Shown here: in pieces, positions 1-7,178 of the stretch
Layout: every line of letters starts with the position of its first letter
Position numbering within the stretch: the stretch's first letter is position 1
Source: a bacterium UBA6115
GTDB taxonomy: Bacteria > Bacillota_A > Clostridia > Christensenellales > Aristaeellaceae
DNA: 10,360 bases
Assembly: GCA_002428405.1 (NCBI GenBank)
Contig: DIWD01000038.1
Coordinates: 161-10,520, forward strand
Direction of reading: 5' to 3'
The notes under the pieces: model-generated
The model's input: only the letters and a program-made list of their open reading frames with translations
What the model was told of the DNA's origin: nothing
The model's database searches: none
Made by a program: the position numbers and the translations under genes

Positions 1-1432
1 CAAAACCTATGACAGCAACGATCTTATCGTTTTCAAATATTGGTATTGACATAAAATTACGGATGCTGACATGGCCTTCAGGATACCCTTTCTTCAGTGG
101 ATTTGGCGCATTAAAATCGTTGACAATGACAGGACGCCTCTGGCGAACCGCCTCGCCCCATAACCCTGTCTTGTCCAATTGATATTTGGTTTGTTTTTCT
201 ATAACGCTGCAATCAGGCATCACTCCGTTTGTCCATGAATTTAACGTAAGTTCCTCTGTGCTTTCATCAAACAGATAGATATATCCATACTGGCTTTCCG
301 ATAAACTGAGCGCTTCATGGAGGGCATAATCAAGTTGCTGCTGTACATTCTCAAAAGGTTTCGTCATGCACTGCGCGATGATCCGGTTCGTCTCGGATAC
401 CTGGTTAATGATTTCCCGCTGTCTGTATTCGGTTGTGTTGTCTCTGATAATCGCACCAACGCCTGACTTGTCCCGGTCAATTGCCACGGGAAACTTGCGT
501 GCTTCGAAAATTCTGTCATTGACTGTTTCAGCAAAGCTTAACGTTACGTTTTCATTTATTGCTGCCTGATCTGAAGTACGGCAAGCGTCCGCATTCTCCG
601 CACTCATCAGTTCATAATCGGTTTTTCCAATCAGTTCACCGGTATCTTTCCCGTAAAAATCTGCCAATGCCCTGTTGGCTATGAGGTGCCGGAAATGCTC
701 ATCTTTAAGGAAGATTAGGTCCTGGCTTGAATTGATGAACATCTCAAACTGCTTCTTTTCTTTTTCCAGCTGAAGGACCATTGCCTTTCTCTCGGAAATA
801 TCCCGGCTGACACCTATCAGTCCAAAGAGATGGTCATTGCTGACGTAAAATGGGGATTTGCTTGTTTCCAGCCATACGGTATGCCCGTCGGGATAGCTTA
901 CCTGTTCCTCGTTTTTTATTGATCTGCCTGATCTGACTATTTCCTGGTCCCTGTCCCGGAATAAATCCGCTGTCTCCCCTTCAAACAAATCATAATCCGT
1001 TTTCCCGACGATTTCAGCTTCGGCGCTTCCGACAAATTCCTCGAAAGCCTTGTTGCATCCAATATAACGGTATGCTGAGTCTTTGTAGAACACCAGATCC
1101 GGGGTCGCGTTCGTCAGCGCCTTCAAGAGAAAATGCTGTTCTTCTATCTGTTTCTTGTCCCGCACTTCATTCGTGTTTTTTTGGAGTATCTGCTTGATAT
1201 TGGTGAAGGAAAGATAAAGGATGAGAAGCGCAGAAAACAGGACATAGGTCAAACCCTTTATGATTGCAAAATACACTACATCCTGCACGTCGCTGAACAG
1301 TTTGGCAGAGAGAAAGTCGGTTACCAAAATCCAGGCAACCCCAAACAAAAGAAACAACAGCGCTATCTTGCCGGATTTTTTCCAGCTGTTGCGTATGATC
1401 CAAGCCCTGTCCTGATTTCCATCTGCAGCCAT
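1..1432 (-). CDS. Membrane-anchored PAS-PAS-GAF sensor protein (C-terminus beyond left edge)
   Basis: An open minus-strand frame of 477 codons runs from ATG at 1432 off the left edge. Residues 23-41 and 52-75 are two hydrophobic helices separated by a very short loop, an arrangement often seen at the N-terminus of bacterial PAS sensors. A charged helix (about 78-100) leads into PAS 1 (about 101-217, ending in the typical GVSRDISERK) and PAS 2 (about 227-340). A GAF domain starts near 355 and contains RQRRPVIVNDFNAPNPLKKG and SIPIFENDKIVAVIGF. The output domain lies outside the window, so histidine kinase, GGDEF/EAL or HD-GYP are all possible. The start is supported by GAGGTAAGGG ending 8 bases upstream. 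It probably senses a ligand or redox state at the inner membrane; that role is inferred from the domain types only. Confidence 0.88.
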   Translation of the reverse strand, partial: MAADGNQDRAWIIRNSWKKSGKIALLFLLFGVAWILVTDFLSAKLFSDVQDVVYFAIIKGLTYVLFSALLILYLSFTNIKQILQKNTNEVRDKKQIEEQHFLLKALTNATPDLVFYKDSAYRYIGCNKAFEEFVGSAEAEIVGKTDYDLFEGETADLFRDRDQEIVRSGRSIKNEEQVSYPDGHTVWLETSKSPFYVSNDHLFGLIGVSRDISERKAMVLQLEKEKKQFEMFINSSQDLIFLKDEHFRHLIANRALADFYGKDTGELIGKTDYELMSAENADACRTSDQAAINENVTLSFAETVNDRIFEARKFPVAIDRDKSGVGAIIRDNTTEYRQREIINQVSETNRIIAQCMTKPFENVQQQLDYALHEALSLSESQYGYIYLFDESTEELTLNSWTNGVMPDCSVIEKQTKYQLDKTGLWGEAVRQRRPVIVNDFNAPNPLKKGYPEGHVSIRNFMSIPIFENDKIVAVIGF

Positions 1433-1447
1433 GTCTGATTCCCTTAC

Positions 1448-1471
1448 CTCATTTTCCTGTTCGAAAATGAG
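1448..1471 (-). promoter_or_regulatory. Hairpin touching the Shine-Dalgarno site of the PAS-GAF sensor gene
   Basis: CTCATTTTC (1448-1456) and GAAAATGAG (1463-1471) form a perfect 9-bp stem with a 6-base loop. In the minus-strand transcript the 3' arm ends inside the GAGGTAAGGG ribosome-binding site of the gene starting at 1432. Folding could therefore partly mask the site, but regulation is only an inference. Confidence 0.35.
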
Positions 1472-1677
1472 TACTGTGATCGTTTTTCGTTGATTGGTTT
1501 GAGTTTTGAGATACTCGGATATAGGATGCAAGAATTGAAGGGAGGATTGGAACTGCTATATTCACTAATAATGGGGAGAACTAATTTTATCACGCGCAGG
1601 TGTAATTTACAATTGCGGGTTTCCCAAGGTCCTTCACCAAGGGTCCCGAACTTAACTGTAACGGATTTCCCAAGGCA

Positions 1678-1857
1678 ACACTATGCAATTATTCTCTTAT
1701 TGATTCTTATTGATAAAACATTATCCTCTGCTTCCGAAGTACTCGTTATCAGCAATAGGATGACAAACCAATCCCCTCCGCGTCTGGCGATGCTATCATT
1801 AGTTCGACACTCACTTTTAATCACTTCTGCAGCTTTCTTTAAAAGCTCGCCCCCCAT
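1678..1857 (-). pseudogene. Degenerate GGDEF (diguanylate cyclase) domain fragment
   Basis: Reading the minus strand from 1857 gives MGGELLKKAAEVIKSECRTN, then DSIARRGGDWFVILL and TSTSEAED, followed by unrelated residues and a TAG. This matches the middle of a GGDEF domain, whose usual form is GDELL(K)xxA, then D-x-(I/V)-A-R-x-GGDEF-x-(I/V)-LL, then a TS-x-E-x-A motif. The signature is mutated to GGDWF (Glu to Trp at the metal/catalytic position). The N-terminal half (DxD, the N-D-x-x-GH motif) and the C-terminal half are missing, and upstream codons in frame contain stops. It cannot encode an active cyclase. It is most simply a relic of a former GGDEF gene in this cyclic-di-GMP-rich neighbourhood. 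Confidence 0.65.
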
Positions 1858-2234
1858 TGCGTAATAAAATGAGAGGTGCTGGGACAGCGTGATTTACAAT
1901 CATTTCGCGTTTGCACCTCTGACAGTGTCCTAACACGGGGACATACCAAACGATCAGTTCACTGTCGCCTTGATTCCAGAGAAAAAGTCTTTGAGTATCC
2001 CTATAGATTGAATAGGATAGCTTTTATTTAGTCCACAAATAAGCTCTTAAATCGCGGGATTTGAAGCACTATGTTATAGTCACATCTCCAATGCCAGAAC
2101 AAAGTATTCATACCATCTTCAGTGCCTAATAGCCCAGATGCTCCGATTCCCTCTGAAAATACATCGATCTTCCTGTCAGAGCCAATTCCCCGAATCCGCG
2201 ATTTTCCTTTATTTATCAATGCATTCCAGCTTTT

Positions 2235-2277
2235 TGCACCCCTCTCTTTAATAGTTTGACAGTTGGGAGGGGGTGCA
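2235..2277 (+). terminator. Terminator-like hairpin
   Basis: TGCACCCCTCTC (2235-2246) pairs with GGGAGGGGGTGCA (2265-2277), giving about 12 pairs with one bulge and one G-U. On the plus strand it is followed by TTTTAT. No intact plus-strand gene precedes it, so it may be the leftover terminator of a lost gene. Confidence 0.35.
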
Positions 2278-2302
2278 TTTTATCATTTCATGGCAGATAA
2301 CG

Positions 2303-2443
2303 CACATCCGTACTCAGTGGATCATGCAATGCCGCTGAGTACCTTATATTTTGCCTATCGAAAACATGAGCAGGAAAGCGAAAAAGCAGGACAGGGGAGA
2401 TGAAGATGCCCGTCCTGTCCCGCTTTTTCGTTGTTCGGTTTTG
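2303..2443 (+). repeat. Two-hairpin dispersed repeat, copy A (full length)
   Basis: The copy starts with CACATCCG. Hairpin 1 follows (GTACTCAGTGG 2310-2320 with CCGCTGAGTAC 2332-2342, 11 pairs including one G-U). Next come the linker ACCTTATATTTTGCCT and the box ACATGAGCAG. Hairpin 2 is 2379-2395 with 2414-2430: 17 positions with a single A-C mismatch. The copy ends in a shared tail finishing TTCGGTTTTGG at 2443. It matches copies at 5071, 7614 and 9379, all on the plus strand. It lies between an empty region and the 3' end of the minus-strand 399-residue gene. Confidence 0.8.
2379..2430. terminator. Bidirectional terminator-shaped hairpin (hairpin 2 of repeat A)
   Basis: The stem CGAAAAAGCAGGACAGG / CCTGTCCCGCTTTTTCG is GC-rich at its top and has A-run/T-run bases at its foot, so either strand would give a stem followed by a U-run. 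It lies about 165 bases downstream of the minus-strand sigma operon (stop at 2595) and could end its transcript. Termination is inferred from shape only. Confidence 0.45.
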
Positions 2444-2594
2444 GTGAGTTCGATGCTGTTCCGGAGGATGCCTTCACCCCCTGTGTGGTTTCAGAAACAG
2501 AATTTCAGAGTATCGGCAAAATTGAAAGGTTCAGAATCGGCAGGCTGCTCTACACAGTTTTGTATGATGTAGAGGCTAATTAGGTTACGCATGT

Positions 2595-3794
2595 TTAAAG
2601 CGTATACGACGCAGTGTTGATCACTTCCGTCTGGAGGTCCGACTCGTCATCTTGTTTCTCCCCGTCTGGCGTATCCCCATTTTTGTCCAGGATCATCCCT
2701 ACATCGCTGGACACCTTTTCCACTGCATTCCTTTGCGCGGGGGAGCAATAGATCATGCCGCAGTCCTCAAAGTGCAGATACTGTTCAATGGTTTCAGGCG
2801 TAATCTGAGCGTCAAGCTTCACAATAGCGCAATCTTCCAGCGTCACGCCATCGGGGTACTGATCCATCATCTCAGGGGTGATCCTAACCCCGTTCCTGTC
2901 CCTGAGCACAGTACCCTTATAGCTTGATAACTCTTTGTAAACAGGTGCAAGAGCCAGGAAGCGATCCAGCAGGCCTTCTGAAATCTTCACCTCTCCTGAC
3001 ACGGCACAGCGCTCCAATTTTTCAAGCGCCTGGGCAGCCTCGGCAGGGATGTGCAGATCACCGTCGATATAGAGTCTGGTGCTGTGCATCCGGATCAGAT
3101 CTTCCTTCAGCTCCTGGCTGCCTTTGACATAGGACAGTCCCTCCGGGATGATCACGATCTCCGTCTCATCCTCAAACAAAGGCAGGGCTTCTTCCAGCAG
3201 AGCTTCAGCGATCACTGCTTTTTTCGTCAGGAAGCGTGCGCCTTTCTCGCGCAAGGCCTTGATATCCAGATCCTTATTCGGCAAAACGACGCTGCGCTGG
3301 GCAAAGTAAAGGCTGTCTTTGGCCCGCAGGATGAACACCTTGTCAATGACAACGCTGCTGCCCAACAGGATGGCTTCATCAGGATACGAAAGGGATGACC
3401 CGTTGACATTCATCTGGCCCAAGTGTCCGGCCATACTCCTTGGATATAGGGCTTGGCCGTTGACCAGGATCACCAGGTAGTCCCTGAGCGCTTCCTGCGC
3501 GCCTTTCTCAATTGTCAGCTTGCCGTTTACAACCAGGATGGCCGGCTTCTGCAGTTTCTGACCCGCCTTGATCTCAAAAATGCCGTTTTGAACACTGAGC
3601 GTCGCGTCTTCAACGGATTCCAGGGTGCTGGCGGCGTTGATCTTAACCTGAAGCCCGGCCAGCTTCTCCCGTGCCTGAGGGGATGAAATAAGCACCGCCG
3701 CGTTGATTTCCAGGCGATCATAGGGCTGCAGTGTTTGTTCGCTCACATGGCTGACATCGCACATGGCGGCATTGATCACCAGTTTCTTCTTCAT
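2595..3794 (-). CDS. Hypothetical soluble repeat protein, third gene of ECF sigma operon
   Basis: A 399-residue protein with no signal peptide or membrane helix, so probably cytoplasmic. I do not recognise a named family. The sequence is built from recurring units in which a short hydrophobic strand ends in NA, NG or DG and is followed by a helical segment starting with a Pro/Ser-rich turn. Examples are LVINAA, LEINAA, VKINAA, LVVNGKLTI, LVILVNG, LYIDGDLHIP, VRITPEMMDQ and AQITPETIEQ; the two ITPE units are 26 residues apart. This suggests an alpha/beta or beta solenoid, possibly a scaffold. The C-terminal 30 residues are acidic and look disordered (NGDTPDGEKQDDESD). ATG at 3794 is preceded by AAGGAAAGG. 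It follows the small coupled ORF by 47 bases and the sigma factor upstream, so it is probably sigma-co-expressed. Its function is unknown. Confidence 0.85.
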   Translation of the reverse strand: MKKKLVINAAMCDVSHVSEQTLQPYDRLEINAAVLISSPQAREKLAGLQVKINAASTLESVEDATLSVQNGIFEIKAGQKLQKPAILVVNGKLTIEKGAQEALRDYLVILVNGQALYPRSMAGHLGQMNVNGSSLSYPDEAILLGSSVVIDKVFILRAKDSLYFAQRSVVLPNKDLDIKALREKGARFLTKKAVIAEALLEEALPLFEDETEIVIIPEGLSYVKGSQELKEDLIRMHSTRLYIDGDLHIPAEAAQALEKLERCAVSGEVKISEGLLDRFLALAPVYKELSSYKGTVLRDRNGVRITPEMMDQYPDGVTLEDCAIVKLDAQITPETIEQYLHFEDCGMIYCSPAQRNAVEKVSSDVGMILDKNGDTPDGEKQDDESDLQTEVINTASYTL

Positions 3795-3841
3795 TATCGT
3801 TGTTCCTTTCCTTGTATCCGCGGATACCCATCCGCACTGTT

Positions 3842-4078
3842 TTAGAATCCGCGCCTATGGCTGATTTCGCGCATCGCGGCATTGTACCAGATGCCTGTGG
3901 ACGATGAGTGGGAAATGCTCAAACCATTCTTCTCTTTCCGGGGCTGGGCATCCTTCCGGCCGATGCAGGCGCTCAGCCAGCGGACGATGCGGCGCTTTTG
4001 AGCATACAGGCCGTCCAAAATCTGCCAGACAAATTGACCCAAGCAGCGCAGGGTGGCATTGGTTTCCAGCTTTTCCAT
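3842..4078 (-). CDS. Small hypothetical protein translationally coupled to the sigma factor
   Basis: A 78-residue ORF whose ATG (4078-4076) overlaps the TGA stop of the sigma factor as TGATG, a classical translational-coupling arrangement. This is the main reason for choosing this frame over an overlapping 81-codon frame in another phase. The product is basic and Trp/Cys-containing (GQFVWQILDGLYAQKRR, RWLSACIGRK, GIWYNAAMREISHRRGF) and has no clear membrane helix. The gene after an ECF sigma factor is often its anti-sigma factor. Here there is neither a zinc-binding HxxxCxxC motif nor a transmembrane segment, so that role cannot be assigned. A soluble regulator, or a remnant of a longer gene, are both possible. 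Confidence 0.5.
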   Translation of the reverse strand: MEKLETNATLRCLGQFVWQILDGLYAQKRRIVRWLSACIGRKDAQPRKEKNGLSISHSSSTGIWYNAAMREISHRRGF

Positions 4079-4554
4079 CAACCTTGATCATCCTTTCCAT
4101 TCTCTGTCAGGTATTGCCTGCGAATGATTTTGCGCGCCTTGGCCAGCTTGGTACGCACCGTAGCAGGTGGCAGGTCAAACATCTCCCCCAGCTGGGTGGC
4201 ATTGTAGCCGTCCATGTAGCGCATCCGGAACATGGCCTGTTCAGGCTCGGGCAGCATGGCGATGGCTTCATTCACCATCACCTGGCTCAGGTCATCCTCA
4301 TACGTTGGCAGTTCAGCGGATGCCTCAAGCTCCTTTTTCCGCCTGCGCATCCTGTCGATGAACAGGTTCCGGGCTGTTTTATACAGCCAGGCGCGGCAGG
4401 CCGGTGTTTCCATGTCCTGAAAGATATCCGCACACCTCATCGCGCGCATGAAAGTGTCCTGCGTGATATCTTCAGACAGTTGCAGATCCTTTGAAAGGGA
4501 GAGCGCGAAGCGCAGCACTTCCTGGTAAAACAAGCCGTACAGCATCGCGATCAT
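4078..4554 (-). CDS. ECF-type RNA polymerase sigma factor
   Basis: A 158-residue sigma-70 family protein of ECF size, containing only regions 2 and 4. Region 2 (about residues 5-73) includes SEDITQDTFMRAM and AWLYKTARNLFIDRMRRRKK, the promoter -10 and core-binding part. Region 4 (about 93-148) is a helix-turn-helix with LPEPEQAMFRMRYMDGYNAT and PPATVRTKLAKARK, the -35-binding part. The ATG at 4554 is preceded by AAAGGAG with 7 bases spacing. An upstream in-frame TTG at 4605 gives 17 extra residues with no domain value, so I prefer 4554. The gene leads a three-gene minus-strand operon and presumably directs core polymerase to a stress or envelope regulon, perhaps including its own operon. Its signal and anti-sigma factor are not evident. 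Confidence 0.93.
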   Translation of the reverse strand: MIAMLYGLFYQEVLRFALSLSKDLQLSEDITQDTFMRAMRCADIFQDMETPACRAWLYKTARNLFIDRMRRRKKELEASAELPTYEDDLSQVMVNEAIAMLPEPEQAMFRMRYMDGYNATQLGEMFDLPPATVRTKLAKARKIIRRQYLTENGKDDQG

Positions 4555-4669
4555 GTCTTCACTCCTTTCATCGGTCTGCATAATAGAAACGGATGAAACG
4601 TCCAAAGTGTTTTAGCAAAGTCACCGATGCCCGTAAAACGAAGAAGAACCATGTACTTGATCTGCATCA

Positions 4670-4675
4670 ATTATA
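4670..4675 (-). promoter_or_regulatory. Possible -10 element upstream of the sigma operon
   Basis: The minus strand reads GCTATAATTG here, an exact TATAAT, about 116 bases before the sigma start. No good TTGACA lies 16-18 bases upstream, so this is only a candidate housekeeping or partly sigma-independent promoter. Confidence 0.25.
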
Positions 4676-5070
4676 GCAGAGATGGACTATTTGACTTGAT
4701 GGTTGAAGATATTGAGAAAACAACCGCCTTCTCCGCAGGTATCCTGTTCGGTATAATAACGTCGATGGTCGCTATCAGTCATTAAATACAGACACGCCAC
4801 TTCCTCAAGAATGGCTAGATGAGCATCATGACCGGGTTGAAATCCTGGCATATCTTTGGGGCAGGTGCTTGGATAATCTGCAGTATACGCTCAGATGGTA
4901 AACCTTTTAATTTTGCCTGCCAACTGAGGTGCAAGGGGGTGAGAAGCCTGCTTGAATTTCCTGACAGGATTCTGGACATTTTGAATACTACACCGATTAT
5001 GTAGATTCTACTATACTTTTCGCGGATTGCTGATCATGAGGATTTAGCTCCCTCATCAGCCTATACTAAT

Positions 5071-5167
5071 CACAACCGCACTCAGTGGATCACACAATGC
5101 CACTGAGTGCCTTTTATTTGGCCTTGTGATAACATGAGCAGCACAGGGGAAAATCGGGACAGGGGGT
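5071..5167 (+). repeat. Two-hairpin dispersed repeat, copy B (second hairpin lost)
   Basis: It begins CACAACCG. Hairpin 1 is a perfect 11-bp stem, GCACTCAGTGG (5078-5088) with CCACTGAGTGC (5100-5110). Relative to copy A, the T-A pair at stem position 2 is C-G here, a compensatory change. The linker CCTTTTATTTGGCC, the box ACATGAGCAGCACAG and the 5' arm of hairpin 2 (GAAAATCGGGACAGG) are still visible. The 3' arm is absent, so the copy is truncated or decayed. It lies about 250 bases upstream of the membrane diguanylate cyclase. Confidence 0.75.
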
Positions 5168-5413
5168 GTGCCTCAGGGATTTCCCTGTGAATTGTTTTTA
5201 TTTATCCCCAGGTCGTGCTAAGATGGAATTGGTTGATGACGATATGCTGGAACGCTTGCCTGATTGCCAATCCGCAGTTTCATGCAAACCCTTCATCTTA
5301 TCGCACATTATCAACAGCGCGCCTATGCCTGAGTATCATACAGGCACTTGCCGGCACGCATCTGGCTCAGAATATATTCCGCCGGCACACAAAACACCTC
5401 ACAGGAGGACCCA

Positions 5414-6574
5414 TTGGATTCTTCAATAATCAGCAGCGCCACCATGATGATTATAATCGTGATCGGGCAGTTTTTCTCCGGTATTCTCATCCTGGCGTAC
5501 ACCTCGCGGCACGAAAGAAGCAAGGCCCTCAATACCTTCCTGATTTCAAAGCTGCTGCAGACATTCGCCTGGATTCTCATCAGCCACAGAACCAATATGC
5601 CTGGAATGATTGTCAATGCTGCCTCCAATCTCCTGCTCTTTACTGGAGTTACCCTGGAGCTGATTGCCTTTTTGATACTCAAGGAAAGCTTCACCAAAAA
5701 AAACAAAAAAGTCTATTTGTCCCTGCTGGCAGGAGGCTTCCTTGTATACAGCGCTGCGGTTGCCTTTGGGATATCCGAGAACATCAAGATCACCATCGCG
5801 TCTTCTTTCCTCGCGCTCCTGATGGCCTTCCCGGCCTACCGCCTGTTCACTGACAAACAGGCATCCCTTTTACAGAGATTGATTGCGGCATCCTTCAGCA
5901 TCACCGTTCTGATGCTGCTTTTCAGAGGTGTCACATCCATCTCTTCCGGCCTGAACCTGAGCCTGTCTTCCTCCAACTCATTCAATTCCTGGCTGTATGT
6001 GGTGCTCTACCTGTATATGGTGACCGGAAGTATGGGGTTCATCCTGCTGGATAAGGAAAGGCTGGACGTGGAACTGGTCAAAGCGGCAACCTTTGACGGA
6101 TTGACGAACGCACTCAACCGCCAGACCTTTGAAAAACGCTCGGCTGAAAGGATATCCCTGTTTGCCAGCAGGCAGGAACCTGTGTCTTGCCTGCTCCTGG
6201 ACATTGATAGTTTTAAACAGGTGAATGATTTGTATGGGCATTCAATGGGGGATGCCATCCTGCGCGGTTTTGCTTCCACCATCAAAGTTATGCTGAGTGA
6301 TCATGACCTTTTCGGCCGGTATGGAGGGGAGGAGTTTTCCATCTTGCTGCCGGGGGCTGATAAAAATCAGGCCATTGCGATCGCGGAACGCCTGCGGGCG
6401 GCCGTGGAAGCGCAGAATATGGAAGCCCATCCGGAAATCAGGTATACTGTCAGCATCGGCGTCTCCACCTTGATACCGGACAGGGAGACCACCACAGATC
6501 AGTTATACCGGCTCAGCGACAAGGCACTTTATCTTGCTAAAAACCAGGGAAAGAACCAGGTGCGGGCGGTCTGA
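5414..6574 (+). CDS. Membrane diguanylate cyclase (7TM-GGDEF)
   Basis: A 386-residue protein that should make cyclic di-GMP from two GTP at the inner membrane. The N-terminal half has seven hydrophobic segments (about residues 10-30, 43-58, 66-88, 98-117, 122-142, 153-170, 189-211) with short loops and no recognised sensor family. The GGDEF domain fills about 222-386: FDGLTNALNR, the metal-binding D263 in LLLDIDSFKQVNDLYGH, the signature GGEEF at 304-308 and VSIGVS near the end. The active site looks intact. The inhibitory I-site RxxD is replaced by SDHD, so classical product inhibition is probably absent. I chose TTG at 5414 because AGGAGG (5403-5408) lies 5 bases upstream. An in-frame start at 5348 would add polar residues without a ribosome-binding site. 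It appears to be a single-gene unit. Confidence 0.9.
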   Translation: MDSSIISSATMMIIIVIGQFFSGILILAYTSRHERSKALNTFLISKLLQTFAWILISHRTNMPGMIVNAASNLLLFTGVTLELIAFLILKESFTKKNKKVYLSLLAGGFLVYSAAVAFGISENIKITIASSFLALLMAFPAYRLFTDKQASLLQRLIAASFSITVLMLLFRGVTSISSGLNLSLSSSNSFNSWLYVVLYLYMVTGSMGFILLDKERLDVELVKAATFDGLTNALNRQTFEKRSAERISLFASRQEPVSCLLLDIDSFKQVNDLYGHSMGDAILRGFASTIKVMLSDHDLFGRYGGEEFSILLPGADKNQAIAIAERLRAAVEAQNMEAHPEIRYTVSIGVSTLIPDRETTTDQLYRLSDKALYLAKNQGKNQVRAV

Positions 6575-6602
6575 TCATCAAAAAGATCCGCAGATATAAA
6601 CG

Positions 6603-6836
6603 CTACAATAAAAGTGAGCCATCCGATTCGTAAGCGCAGGCACGGTCTGCGCGCAGGCGGACGTTAATTCCTGCATCGTTGGCGGCGTATTGCGCAAGTT
6701 CAGAGGCTTCGCACAAGGCCCATTCTTCATGCGCAGGCATGTTTTTCTACACGGCGGCCCAGAGCGCCGAGTGCGTATTCAAAGCACAGGCCGCGGTGAA
6801 TCCGGCGTCTTCAGCAGCAGCTTGGACGGCAAGCAC
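6603..6836 (-). pseudogene. Broken minus-strand ORF, unidentified
   Basis: In one minus-strand phase the sequence reads VLAVQAAAEDAGFTAACALN, then THSALWAAV, a TAG (6749-6747), then KNMPAHEEWALCEASELAQY and AANDAGINVRLRADRACAYE to a stop at 6603. That is 78 codons of plausible, alanine-rich helical protein with one internal stop. In another phase just upstream, MLPDIVLDRVPWLTE may be its frameshifted continuation. I do not recognise the family. An overlapping plus-strand frame is also open, so the coding strand is uncertain. Confidence 0.3.
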
Positions 6837-6878
6837 TCAGTCAGCCATGGCACCCTGTCAAGGACGATGTCAGGGAGC

Positions 6879-7178
6879 ATGATCTCACCCCGCCAAATCC
6901 CCGCGGATACCGTCAGCGGCATGAAGCTGGCCATAGGCGCAGTTGGGACAGGACATCTTCAAAGGGCGTCTATCATCTCTCTTCAGATAAAAACCACAGC
7001 CATCGGGCAGGCGTACATCATTGACTTCAATATCAATACCGCCAAGATAGCGAATGCTGCAGTAACAATGCCAAGATTGCAATAACGAATATCACTTGCG
7101 CATATATCCGATGCCGCGATAGAAAGCGCGCACATCGGCGTTGGCGTGGCCGGCACCGAGCAGGCAGCAGAAAGCTAA
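6879..7178 (+). pseudogene. Phage tail/host-specificity-type repeat fragment, frameshifted
   Basis: The plus strand reads ISPRQIPADTVSGMKLAIGA, then LQIKTTAIGQAYIIDFNIN, TAKIANAAVT, a disrupted stretch with a TAA at 7083-7085, then in the same phase ISLAHISDAAIESAHIGVG to TAA at 7176. The short repeated pattern (A-K-I-x-x-A, A-x-I-x-x-A-H-I) is typical of the central part of phage tail-tip or receptor-binding proteins. Reading ACA-ATGCCAAG one base differently restores NAKIA, so the disruption looks like a pair of compensating indels around 7068-7090. Both ends of the gene are missing. The assignment rests on the repeat pattern only; a low-complexity surface protein is the alternative. Confidence 0.5.

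Larger units (their letters stand above)
1433..2594. other. Gene-poor intergenic region with remnants
   Basis: No intact gene is supported over about 1.16 kb. The region holds the leader of the PAS-GAF gene, an eroded GGDEF fragment (1678-1857), a stretch of unassigned sequence (1865-2230), a terminator-like hairpin (2235-2277) and repeat copy A (2303-2443). A 63-codon open stretch on the minus strand (2028-2219) reads like protein in composition. It has only a TTG start, no ribosome-binding site and no recognisable family, so I do not call it a gene. The 1490-1864 plus-strand open frame is the antisense of the GGDEF remnant for much of its length. Confidence 0.6.
4606..5413. other. Intergenic region without a supported gene
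   Basis: The first part (about 4606-5070) has short protein-like open stretches on the plus strand: 44 codons from ATG 4651, and 61 codons without a start at 4716-4901 reading YNNVDGRYQSLNTDT and EWLDEHHDRVEILAYLWG. Neither has a ribosome-binding site or a recognisable family. I regard them as chance or as remnants. Repeat copy B follows at 5071. From about 5190 to 5402 I see nothing beyond the leader of the downstream diguanylate cyclase. Confidence 0.5.

Noticed and set aside
1490..1864. A 124-codon plus-strand ORF
   Set aside because: Its second half is antisense to the GGDEF remnant, it has no family resemblance, and its translation changes character along its length.
1872..1920. Inverted repeat AGAGGTGC / GCACCTCT with a 33-base gap
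   Set aside because: Only 8 bp with no transposase, target duplication or second copy in the window. It is too weak to call an insertion-sequence end, although it lies at the edge of the GGDEF remnant.
2048..2204. AAATCGCGG / CCGCGATTT inverted repeat
   Set aside because: Nine bases separated by about 140 bases. No other sign of a mobile element; likely chance.
6885..7082. A 65-codon minus-strand ORF with a CPNC motif suggesting a zinc ribbon
   Set aside because: It is opposite the phage tail-like repeats. The regular AKI/AHI pattern on the plus strand continues beyond it in order, so the CPNC is most likely a shadow.
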